This document shows positions 9,001 through 16,562 of a stretch of DNA of 64,000 nt, piece by piece (the stretch's first letter is position 1; the number at the start of each line of letters is the position of its first letter). Made by a program: the position numbers and the translations under genes. The notes beneath the pieces are model-generated. The model ran no database searches. It saw only the letters and a program-made list of their open reading frames with translations, and was not told where the DNA came from. This DNA is from Camelimonas fluminis (GTDB lineage: Bacteria > Pseudomonadota > Alphaproteobacteria > Rhizobiales > Beijerinckiaceae): assembly GCF_014656355.1 (NCBI RefSeq), contig NZ_BNCG01000003.1, positions 124,001-188,000 of the forward strand, read 5' to 3'.

Positions 9001-9161
9001 TTTCCATCCCTGTCGTTCTGTCGTTGCCCGCCATGATAGGCGCCAGCCGTCGCCGCTCAAGCGACTTGCGCGCACGATGACGGCGGGGGAATGCGGAACG
9101 CGCGCGGGGTTTCCCGGCGTGGGGCCTTTCAGGACAATGCGACGTTCGGTTTTGCGGGAAA

Positions 9162-9575
9162 ATGCTCTATGGCGGAGGCATGACCGACCTCGCCCCCTTC
9201 CCGGCCGCCGCTCCGCCTGCGACGACCCTGTCCGTCTGCGTGACCTGCAGGCAGCGCGTCAATGCGGCCCCCGGCTATGTCGAACCAGGCCGGCCGCTGC
9301 TTGCGGCGCTGGAGCAGCGCCTGGCTGACAGCGGGATTGTCGTGCGCGGCGTCCAGTGCTTCGCCGTCTGCAACCGCCCCTGCACCATCGCTTTGCAGGC
9401 GCCAGGCAAATGGAACCAGATCATCGGCGATCTGACGCTGGCGGGCGACGTCGACGCCATTGTCGACGCCGCCCTGATCTATGCCCGAACGCCGGACGGC
9501 ATCATCCCCTGGGCGCAGACGCCGATGGCGTTCCGCCGCGGCGGCGTGGCCCGTCTGCCGCCCCCCCCCGCCTGA
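9162..9575 (+). CDS. DUF1636 family, ferredoxin-like cysteine protein
   Basis: About 137 aa. The pattern CVTCRQ near residue 25 and CFAVCNRPC near residue 66 gives a thioredoxin-like ferredoxin arrangement of about four to five cysteines. Members of DUF1636 are often found near cobalamin or metal-homeostasis genes in Hyphomicrobiales; here it stands alone. An alternative ATG lies at 9180. A run of nine C bases at 9561-9569 sits just before the stop, so a one-base length change would alter only the last few residues. Function unknown. Confidence 0.75.
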   Translation: MLYGGGMTDLAPFPAAAPPATTLSVCVTCRQRVNAAPGYVEPGRPLLAALEQRLADSGIVVRGVQCFAVCNRPCTIALQAPGKWNQIIGDLTLAGDVDAIVDAALIYARTPDGIIPWAQTPMAFRRGGVARLPPPPA

Positions 9576-9650
9576 CAGCGTTCCTGACGCTTTTGCCGCT
9601 GAAAACGCGCGCGATCAGCGTGCGGAACGCCTCAAGCCAACGCGACAAAA

Positions 9651-10310
9651 TCAGGCCCTCAGCGCTTCCGCCAGCCAGGGGCCAGCGATATCGAGATCGG
9701 CCTTGACGAGGCCGTGACCGGCAGGAACGGTTTCCGCCCGCACCTCAACGCCGGCGGCCTGCAAATCCCGCAGCAACCGTAGCCGGCTGTCCGGCGTGAC
9801 CATCGGGTCCATGGCGCCGGACACGACCAGCGCCCGCACCGGGCCGCTTTGCGACGCTGCAGGCGTGGCGGCTTCGCCGGGCGCGAAGGCCGACCCGGTG
9901 AATGGCGCCATGGCGCGGAACAGCGCCGCGCCGGCAAGCGCGCCTGGCCGGCGCAGCAACATGGCGGCGGCAATATTGGCGCCGTTGGAGAAGCCCAGCG
10001 CCACCGGAGACGCGAGGCCATGGCGGTCGCGCGCCGTCGCGATGAAATCCGCCAGCTCGTCAGCCCGGACGCGCAGATCGTCCTCGTCCAGCAACCCTTC
10101 GGCGAAGCGACGGAAGAAGCGGCGCGCGCCGCCTTCCAGCACCTTGCCGCGCACCGACAGCAACGGCGCATCCGGCGCCAGCATACGGCCGAGCGGCACA
10201 AGGTCGTTTTCGTCGCCGCCCGTGCCATGCAGCAGCAGCAGCGGCCGCCCGGCCTGATGACGGCCAGGTTCAAAGCGGTAAACAAAATCGGTGTTGGCGG
10301 CGCCAGTCAT
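9651..10310 (-). CDS. Alpha/beta hydrolase, phospholipase/carboxylesterase family (MhqD-like)
   Basis: About 219 aa serine hydrolase. The oxyanion region LLLHGTGGDENDLVP, the nucleophile elbow GFSNGA, the acid in SGAMDPMVTPD and the histidine in PAGHGLVKADL form a complete triad. It follows the ring-cleaving dioxygenase gene on the same strand (62 bases). In Bacillus the MhqD hydrolase and MhqO dioxygenase are coregulated in quinone detoxification, which fits this pair; the exact substrate is not deducible. Confidence 0.82.
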   Translation of the reverse strand: MTGAANTDFVYRFEPGRHQAGRPLLLLHGTGGDENDLVPLGRMLAPDAPLLSVRGKVLEGGARRFFRRFAEGLLDEDDLRVRADELADFIATARDRHGLASPVALGFSNGANIAAAMLLRRPGALAGAALFRAMAPFTGSAFAPGEAATPAASQSGPVRALVVSGAMDPMVTPDSRLRLLRDLQAAGVEVRAETVPAGHGLVKADLDIAGPWLAEALRA

Positions 10311-10372
10311 GGCCTGTCTCCCTTCCGCTGTCGCCGCCCGTGAGTGGCGGCGACAGCCTGTTTTGGCAGCGC

Positions 10373-11317
10373 TCAGTCTTCGAGCGACGGCAGCGTCGCT
10401 TCGATCTGCGCGCGGTGCGCCTCGTACTGCGGCGGCAGCTTCAGCTGCTCGCCCAGATGCGCCAGCGGTTCATCGACGGCGAAGCCTGGATCGTCCGTGG
10501 CGATCTCGAACAGCACGCCGCCCGGCTCGCGGAAGTAGATCGAGCGGAAATACTGCCGGTCACGCTGTTCCGTCGGCCTGAGACCGTGATCCCGGACCAG
10601 CCGGGCCGCCAGCTCCGCCTGTTCGGCGTCGCTGGCCGCCCGGAACGCCACGTGATGGACGCTGCCGCGCCCGAGGCGCCCGCCCGGAAAATTACCGGCG
10701 ACGTGCAGATCAACCACCGAACGGCCTGCCCCGTCGCCCAGAGCGAGCCGGGTGACGGCGCCCTCGCGGCCGCTTTCCTGGAAGCCGAACACCGACGTCA
10801 GGATGGCGGCCGTGGGGCCGGCTTCACGCAGCAACAACGTCACGCCGTCGATCCCGGTGATGGCGTTCGCCTCCGGAACGCCCCCGCCTGTCGCGCCGGC
10901 CGTGCCGGCGGACGCTGGCGCGTCGCCTATCGCGACCAGCGACAGCAGGGCGCCGTCAGGATCTTCGAAATCGATGACGCTGTCGCCAAACCTGCGGGCG
11001 ACGCCGTCATGGCGCACGCCCTTCTCGACAAAGCGGTGAGCCCAGAATCCGATCGACCCGGCGGGAACCCGAAAGGTCGTGCGCAGGACATCGCCGACGC
11101 CGGCCCGCCCCCTGGTTGCGTGGGGCCAGGGGAAAAAGGTGATCAGCGAGCCGGGCGCTCCGGCGTTGTCGCCGAAATACAGGTGCCAGGTTCCAGGGTC
11201 ATCGAAATTGACCGTCCGCTTCACCAGCCGCAGCCCCAGAACATCAACATAGAAGCTGCGGTTGTGGGCGGCGGCGCCGGCAATCGCGGTGACATGGTGA
11301 ATGCCGTTGAAGGTCAT
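10373..11317 (-). CDS. VOC family ring-cleaving dioxygenase (MhqO-like)
   Basis: About 314 aa glyoxalase-fold extradiol dioxygenase. It starts GIHHVTAIAG with the metal-ligand histidine; a second VOC module has VHHVAFRA in its middle and the glutamate-bearing FREPGGVLFEIATDDPGF near the C-terminus. Length equals that of MhqO-type proteins. ATG at 11317 behind AGGAG. Likely role: opening hydroquinone-like rings, with products handled by the neighbouring hydrolase. No MarR or other regulator is adjacent. Confidence 0.82.
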   Translation of the reverse strand: MTFNGIHHVTAIAGAAAHNRSFYVDVLGLRLVKRTVNFDDPGTWHLYFGDNAGAPGSLITFFPWPHATRGRAGVGDVLRTTFRVPAGSIGFWAHRFVEKGVRHDGVARRFGDSVIDFEDPDGALLSLVAIGDAPASAGTAGATGGGVPEANAITGIDGVTLLLREAGPTAAILTSVFGFQESGREGAVTRLALGDGAGRSVVDLHVAGNFPGGRLGRGSVHHVAFRAASDAEQAELAARLVRDHGLRPTEQRDRQYFRSIYFREPGGVLFEIATDDPGFAVDEPLAHLGEQLKLPPQYEAHRAQIEATLPSLED

Positions 11318-11582
11318 GGCGCATCTCCTGTCGAACGCCCGGGACATGGCCAGGGCGTCCGTTGCATGCGAACCCGGCGCGCCGGTCGCATTTCGTCTGG
11401 CCGGCATATGCGCATGCGTGAGCGCGGATAAAAGGAGATGTATCTTGCGAGCATGCAAATGAAGGTGTGCGTCTGGCGCAGGGACACGGCTCCCACGCCT
11501 GTCGGGGCGCGGGCGCGAGACAGAAAAAGGCCCGACGTCGCCGCCGGGCCTTTCATGTCTCAGGTCAGATTGACCGCAGTTT
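11318..11582. other. Intergenic region between the dioxygenase and the ABC operon
   Basis: It holds the 5' region of the dioxygenase gene and the terminator of the ABC transporter operon. A strong Shine-Dalgarno-like AAAAGGAGA at 11430-11438 precedes only a short frame running through the terminator, so I do not call a gene. Confidence 0.5.
11524..11553 (-). terminator. Rho-independent terminator of the ABC transporter operon
   Basis: Stem of AAAGGCCCG and CGGGCCTTT (11526-11534 and 11545-11553). Read on the minus strand, the hairpin is followed by TTTTT, 30-60 bases after the LivM stop codon. Confidence 0.8.
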
Positions 11583-12563
11583 TCAGCCGCGCTTGCGGTC
11601 CATCCAGGCATTGAACTCGCCGACGATGCCGCGACGGAACAGCAGCACGCACACCACGAAGATGGAGCCGATAACCACCGGGACCGGCAGCGAGGAGGTC
11701 GCCAGGTAGTTCTCCAGGCTGACGACCAGCACGGCGCCAACCACAGGGCCCATCAGGGTGCCGATGCCGCCGAGCAGGGTCATCAGCACGACCTCGCCGG
11801 ACATCTGGAAGCCCACGTCGGTCAGTGAGGCGAGCTGGAAGACGATGGCCTTCACCGAGCCGGCGAGACCCGCCAGCGACGCCGAGATCACGAAGGCGCC
11901 CAGCTTGTAACGGGAGACGCGGTAGCCCAGCGAAATGGCGCGCTGCTCGTTCTCGCGGATCGCCTTCAGGATCGAGCCGAAGGGCGAATGCACCACCCGC
12001 CAGATGAACAGGAAGCCGATGACGAACACCGCCGCCACGAAGTAATACATGTTCAGCGAGTTCGACAGGTCGATGAAGCCGAACAGCTTGCCGCGCGGCA
12101 CGCCCTGGATGCCGTCTTCACCGCCGGTGAACGGGGCCTGCAGGCAGAAGAAGAAGAACATCTGCGCCAGCGCCATGGTGATCATGGCGAAGTAGATGCC
12201 CTGCCGCTTGATCGCCACATAGCCGAAGACCAGGCCCATCAGCGCCGCGAAGGCGGTGCCAAGCAGGATCGCCAGCTCCGGCGGATAGCCCCACGCCTTG
12301 ATGGCGTAAGCGGTGATGTAGGCGGCGCCGCCGAAGAAGGCGGCGTGGCCGAAGGAGAGCAGACCCACGTAGCCAAGGAGCAGGTTGAACGCCGCCGCGA
12401 ACAGGGCGAAGCACAACACCTTCATGACGAAGACGGGGTAGATCAGGAACGGCGCGACGAGGATCAGGGCGAGGCCGATGATCATCAGCGCGATGGTGCG
12501 CGGCGACGTTTTGTGACCGGCGGTCACGTCAGCGACGTTCGGTGAAGCGGCTTTTGTAGCCAT
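11583..12563 (-). CDS. livM: Branched-chain amino acid type ABC transporter permease, LivM family
   Basis: About 326 aa inner-membrane permease. Many hydrophobic segments; the family motif FNLLLGYVGLLSFGHAAFFGGAAY lies near residue 60 and the EAA-like loop (RENEQRAISLGYRVSRYKL) near residue 215. It pairs with LivH and the LivG/LivF ATPases. Last gene of a five-gene operon, followed by a terminator. Such systems import leucine/isoleucine/valine but also amides, urea or aromatic acids, so the substrate is open. Confidence 0.9.
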   Translation of the reverse strand: MATKAASPNVADVTAGHKTSPRTIALMIIGLALILVAPFLIYPVFVMKVLCFALFAAAFNLLLGYVGLLSFGHAAFFGGAAYITAYAIKAWGYPPELAILLGTAFAALMGLVFGYVAIKRQGIYFAMITMALAQMFFFFCLQAPFTGGEDGIQGVPRGKLFGFIDLSNSLNMYYFVAAVFVIGFLFIWRVVHSPFGSILKAIRENEQRAISLGYRVSRYKLGAFVISASLAGLAGSVKAIVFQLASLTDVGFQMSGEVVLMTLLGGIGTLMGPVVGAVLVVSLENYLATSSLPVPVVIGSIFVVCVLLFRRGIVGEFNAWMDRKRG

Positions 12564-12566
12564 GGT

Positions 12567-13451
12567 TTATTCCTTCCCGAACAGGCCGGCCGGGCGCACG
12601 AGCAGCACCAGCACCATGATGACGAAGATGACCGTGCTCGAAGCTTCCGGATAGAAGACCTTGGTCAGGCCTTCGACGAGGCCCAGCACGTAACCGGTGA
12701 TGACAGCGCCCATGATCGAGCCCATGCCGCCGATCACCACCACCGCGAAGACGATGATGACAATGTTCTGTCCCATCAGCGGGCTGACCTGGTAGACAGG
12801 CGCGGCGAGCACGCCGGCAAGACCGGCGAGACCGGCGCCGATGGCGTAGGTCAGGGTCAGCAGTCGGGGCACGTTGACGCCGAACGCCTGGACCAGGGTC
12901 GGGTTCTCGGTGGCGGCCCGCAGGTAAGCGCCAAACTTGGTCTTCTCGATCAGCAGCCAGGTCGCCAGACAGACGACAACCGACGCGACGATCACGAAAG
13001 CGCGGTACTTCGGCAGGATCATGAAGCCGAGGTTAAACGCGCCCTGGAAGGTCGAGGGGATCGAATAGGGCTGGCCCGAGGTGCCATACCAGTGGCGGAA
13101 CAACCCTTCGATCACCAGGGCGAGGCCGAAGGTGAGCAGCAGTCCGTAGAGGTGATCGAGATTGTAGATGCGCGACAGCAGCACCTTCTCGATGACCACG
13201 CCGACGAGGGCGACGCCAAGCGGCGCCAGCACCAGCGCCGGCCAGAAGCCGATGCCGGCGTAACGCAGCAGGAACCAGGCGAAAAATGCGCCCAGCATGT
13301 ACTGCGCGCCGTGCGCGAAGTTGATGACGCGCAGCATGCCGAAAATGACCGCGAGGCCGAGGCTCAGCATGGCGTAGAACGAGCCGTTGATCAGCCCGAT
13401 GAGGAGCTGGCCCATGAGGGCCGGCAATGAGATTCCAAAGACGGTGACCAT
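12567..13451 (-). CDS. livH: Branched-chain amino acid type ABC transporter permease, LivH family
   Basis: About 294 aa, eight or so membrane segments. Typical segments are LINGSFYAMLSLGLAVIFGMLRVINFAHG at the N-terminus and GLAGLAGVLAAPVYQVSPLMG later. It is three bases from livM and 11 bases after livF, so one transcript. Partner of LivM in the membrane pore. Confidence 0.9.
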   Translation of the reverse strand: MVTVFGISLPALMGQLLIGLINGSFYAMLSLGLAVIFGMLRVINFAHGAQYMLGAFFAWFLLRYAGIGFWPALVLAPLGVALVGVVIEKVLLSRIYNLDHLYGLLLTFGLALVIEGLFRHWYGTSGQPYSIPSTFQGAFNLGFMILPKYRAFVIVASVVVCLATWLLIEKTKFGAYLRAATENPTLVQAFGVNVPRLLTLTYAIGAGLAGLAGVLAAPVYQVSPLMGQNIVIIVFAVVVIGGMGSIMGAVITGYVLGLVEGLTKVFYPEASSTVIFVIMVLVLLVRPAGLFGKE

Positions 13452-13462
13452 GCGGGAGCGCC

Positions 13463-14167
13463 TTACAGACCGAGGGTTTCGTTGAGGCTGTCCATCCGGC
13501 CCTCGAGTTCGTCCGCACGGAACGTATCGATCATGTGGCCGTCTTCCATCACGTAGAAGCGGTCAGCCACCTTGCGGGCAAAACGGAAGTTCTGCTCAAC
13601 GAGGAGAATGGTCATGCCCTTCGCCTTGAGGGCGCGGATGACGTCGCCGATGCGCTGCACGATCACCGGCGCGAGACCTTCGGTCGGCTCGTCAAGCAGC
13701 AGGATGTTGGCGCCGGTGCGCAGGATGCGCGCGATGGCCAGCATCTGCTGCTCGCCGCCGGAAAGCTTGGTGCCCTGGCTGTTGCGCCGCTCCGCCAGAT
13801 TGGGGAACAGGTGGTAGATCTCGTCCAGGGTAAAGCCGCCCTCGGCGACTTTCGGCGGCAGCAGCAGGTTCTCGTGGACGCTCAGCCCGGAGAAGATGCC
13901 GCGCTCTTCCGGCACGAAGCCGAGGCCGGCGTAGGCGATGTGATGCAGCGGCAGGTTCATCAGATCCTTGCCACTGAGGCGGATCTCACCCTGGCGCTTG
14001 CGCAGCACGCCCATGATCGACTTGAGGGTGGTGGTTTTGCCGGCGCCGTTGCGGCCAAGCAGCGTCACCGTCTCACCCCTGTGAACCTGGAGATCGACGC
14101 CATGCAGCACATGGCTCTCGCCATACCAGGCCTGGAGGCCTTTCACCTCGAGCAATGGCTCAGTCAT
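13463..14167 (-). CDS. livF: ABC transporter ATP-binding protein, LivF family
   Basis: About 234 aa. Walker A is GRNGAGKTT, the signature is LSGGEQQMLAIAR, Walker B is ILLLDEPTEGLAP. Powers the LivH/LivM pore. Its start overlaps the end of livG by eight bases. Confidence 0.92.
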   Translation of the reverse strand: MTEPLLEVKGLQAWYGESHVLHGVDLQVHRGETVTLLGRNGAGKTTTLKSIMGVLRKRQGEIRLSGKDLMNLPLHHIAYAGLGFVPEERGIFSGLSVHENLLLPPKVAEGGFTLDEIYHLFPNLAERRNSQGTKLSGGEQQMLAIARILRTGANILLLDEPTEGLAPVIVQRIGDVIRALKAKGMTILLVEQNFRFARKVADRFYVMEDGHMIDTFRADELEGRMDSLNETLGL

Positions 14168-14966
14168 GTTCGGACCCCATGTATGCTTCGCGGACGCGCG
14201 GGTCCTGGCTGACGGTCTGGTAATCGCCTTCGGCGAGGATTTCGCCGCGCTGCAGCACGGTCACCGCGTCGCACAGGTCCTCCACCACGTGAAGGTTGTG
14301 CTCGACCATGATGACGGTGCGGCCCTGGGCGGCCTGGCGGATCAGGTCGGCGATGTGGCCGATGTCCTCATGGGCCATGCCGGCCATGGGCTCGTCGAGC
14401 AGCATCACGTCCGGCTCCAGCGCCAGGGTGGCGGCCAGCTCCAGGGCGCGCTTGCGGCCATAGGGCAGCTCGCCAGCCGTATGATTGATGAACGCGTCGA
14501 GTCCAACCGAGCGGATCAGAGCGGCGGCGCGGTCGTTCAGCACGGAAAGGGCGGTTTCCGGCTTCCAGAACTGCGTCGCCAGCTGCCCGGGACGCTGCAG
14601 GGCGATGCGCACGTTCTCCAGGACTGACAGGCTCGGAAACACCGCCGAAATCTGGAACGAACGCACCACGCCAAGACGGGAGATCTCCGCCGGGGCCAGA
14701 CCGGTGATGTCCTGGCCGCGATAGGTGATCACGCCGCGCGTCGGCTGCAGAAACTTCGTCAGCAGATTGAAGCAGGTGGTCTTGCCGGCGCCGTTCGGTC
14801 CGATCAGGGCGTGGATCGAACCTTCGCGCACCGACAGATCGACGTCCTTGACCGCCACGAAGCCCTTGAACTCCTTGGTCAGCCCCTTTGCGGACAGGAC
14901 GACGCTCCCTCCGGCGGCGCCGCCGGAGGCCGGGGCGCCAGTATTTTGATTTGTTGGCATGGTCAT
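14160..14966 (-). CDS. livG: ABC transporter ATP-binding protein, LivG family
   Basis: About 268 aa. Walker A IGPNGAGKTT, Walker B VMLLDEPMAGMAHED and the H-loop VEHNLH are clear. The signature region reads LPYGRKRALELAA in place of canonical LSGGQ, normal for LivG. An alternative TTG start lies at 14987; the ATG at 14966 is preferred, just beyond the stop of the binding-protein gene. The N-terminal 20 residues are Gly/Ala-rich. Confidence 0.88.
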   Translation of the reverse strand: MTMPTNQNTGAPASGGAAGGSVVLSAKGLTKEFKGFVAVKDVDLSVREGSIHALIGPNGAGKTTCFNLLTKFLQPTRGVITYRGQDITGLAPAEISRLGVVRSFQISAVFPSLSVLENVRIALQRPGQLATQFWKPETALSVLNDRAAALIRSVGLDAFINHTAGELPYGRKRALELAATLALEPDVMLLDEPMAGMAHEDIGHIADLIRQAAQGRTVIMVEHNLHVVEDLCDAVTVLQRGEILAEGDYQTVSQDPRVREAYMGSEHD

Positions 14967-14968
14967 TT

Positions 14969-16246
14969 TCAGTTCGCCAGCGGGCAACCGCTTTCCTCTA
15001 CGGTCATGAAGGCCTGGTTCCCGGGGATGGTGGCCAGGAGTTTATAGTAATCAAACGCTTGCTTGCTCTCCGAAGGCTTCTTGACTTCAAAAAGATACAT
15101 GTCGTGGATCATGCGCCCGTTGGCGAGAACCTTGCCGTTGCGGCTGAAGGCGTCTTCAACAGGCATGGCGCGCAGCTTCGTCGCCACGGCGTCGGCGTCA
15201 TCCGTACCCGCCGCCTCAATGGCCTTCAGGTACTGCAGCACGGCGGAATAGGTGCCGGCCTGGATCATGTTGGGCATGCGGCCCGTCACCTTCTGGTAGC
15301 GCTGGCCAAAGGCGCGCGCCTTGTCGTCCAGATCCCAGTAGAAACCCTCGCTCAGCACCAGGCCGTTGGCGGCTGGCAGGCCGAGGCCATGAACCTCCGA
15401 CAGCGTGACCAGCAGCGACGCCAGGCGCTGGCCGCCCTGGACGATGCCAAACTCGGCCGCCTGCTTGATGGCGTTGGCGGTGTCCATGCCGGCGTTGGCC
15501 AGGCCAATGACCTTGGCGCCGGAGTTCTGGGCCTGAAGCAGGAAAGACGAGAAATCAGGGGCGTTCAGCGGGTGCCGCACCTGGCCGACGACGTTGCCGC
15601 CCTTTGATTTGACGAACTTGGCGGTCTGTTCTTCAAGCGAATGACCAAAAGCATAGTCGGCGGTCAGGAAGAACCAGTCCTTGCCGCCCTGCTCCACCAG
15701 CGCGCCGCCGACAGCCTTGGCCATGGCGTGGGTGTCGAACGCCCAGTGGAAGCCATAGGGCGAGCATTGCTTGCCGGTCAGCTCCGAGGTGGCGGCGCCA
15801 GTGACGATGTTGATGCGCTTCTTCTCGCGCGTGAGCTGCTGCACGGCGAGCGCGGCGGACGAGGAGGTCAGCTCGACAATGGCGTCGACCTTGTCGGCGT
15901 CATACCAGCGGCGAGCGATGCCGGCTGCGATATCAGCCTTGTTCTGGTGGTCGGCGTCAATCAGCTCCACCGGCGCGCCCAGAACCTTGCCGCCAAAATC
16001 TGCGATGGCGAGACGGGCGGCGGCGACTGATCCCTTGCCGCCGAAGTCCGCGTAAACGCCCGACTGGTCATTGAGAACGCCAATGCGGACAACGCCGTCT
16101 GAAATCTTGCCTGGGGCGGCAATCTTGCCTGGGGCGGCTCCCGGCTTTTCCTGCGCCTGCGCGCCGTGGGCGACGAGCACCGTGACCGCCGCGGCAGCCA
16201 TGGCGACGCGCCTGATTCGGGCGCGAATCGTCACATTTCCAGCCAT
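14969..16246 (-). CDS. Periplasmic substrate-binding protein of the ABC transporter (LivK/Peripla_BP_6 type)
   Basis: About 425 aa. A signal peptide is visible (RARIRRVAMAAAAVTVLVAHGAQAQ, cleavage near residue 32), then a mature type I periplasmic binding fold starting VVRIGVLNDQSGVYADFGG. A short imperfect repeat, PGKIAAPGKI, lies just after the signal. First gene of the operon; ATG 16246 follows AGGAGG. A perfect palindrome directly upstream of the ribosome site probably controls the operon. The ligand may be an amino acid, amide or aromatic acid. Confidence 0.88.
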   Translation of the reverse strand: MAGNVTIRARIRRVAMAAAAVTVLVAHGAQAQEKPGAAPGKIAAPGKISDGVVRIGVLNDQSGVYADFGGKGSVAAARLAIADFGGKVLGAPVELIDADHQNKADIAAGIARRWYDADKVDAIVELTSSSAALAVQQLTREKKRINIVTGAATSELTGKQCSPYGFHWAFDTHAMAKAVGGALVEQGGKDWFFLTADYAFGHSLEEQTAKFVKSKGGNVVGQVRHPLNAPDFSSFLLQAQNSGAKVIGLANAGMDTANAIKQAAEFGIVQGGQRLASLLVTLSEVHGLGLPAANGLVLSEGFYWDLDDKARAFGQRYQKVTGRMPNMIQAGTYSAVLQYLKAIEAAGTDDADAVATKLRAMPVEDAFSRNGKVLANGRMIHDMYLFEVKKPSESKQAFDYYKLLATIPGNQAFMTVEESGCPLAN

Positions 16247-16257
16247 ATTTCGCCTCC

Positions 16258-16274
16258 TGAACACACTGTGTTCA
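16258..16274. promoter_or_regulatory. Perfect 17-bp palindrome, likely operator of the ABC operon
   Basis: TGAACACACTGTGTTCA (8+1+8, no mismatch) lies directly upstream of the AGGAGG ribosome-binding site of the binding-protein gene. In this place a bound repressor would block transcription; as RNA it could also form a small hairpin beside the ribosome site. No regulator gene is adjacent. Confidence 0.5.
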
Positions 16275-16562
16275 TCGCTACAGTCTGCCCTGCGATGCTT
16301 TCAGTGCATAGGTCAATTTTTCGCTCTGAACGCTAATGACCTTGCCCTACAGCGACTTGTCAAGGCTGTTCACGCGAATCGGAGCCCCTCGCCCTACGAA
16401 GTGTCAACATGCTGTCGCTTTTTGATGTTTGCCACAATTCGACATTCTGACGGCTTGCACTTTTTGCCCGGGCCGGGTCACAGCGCCGCCACGTCATCAT
16501 CATGATGTGCCTCTAACTGCGCTCCAGAATGAAGGCTCGACCAGTCTCGAAAGGATTGCGAC
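16275..16562. other. Divergent intergenic region
   Basis: About 290 bases between the start of the ABC operon and the Pro/Ala-rich protein gene. It must hold promoters for both directions, but I see no strong consensus boxes and no RNA gene. Confidence 0.4.

Noticed and set aside
11453-11613. Short frame behind AAAAGGAGA
   Set aside because: It runs through the terminator of the ABC operon and into the end of livM, with no protein-like features.
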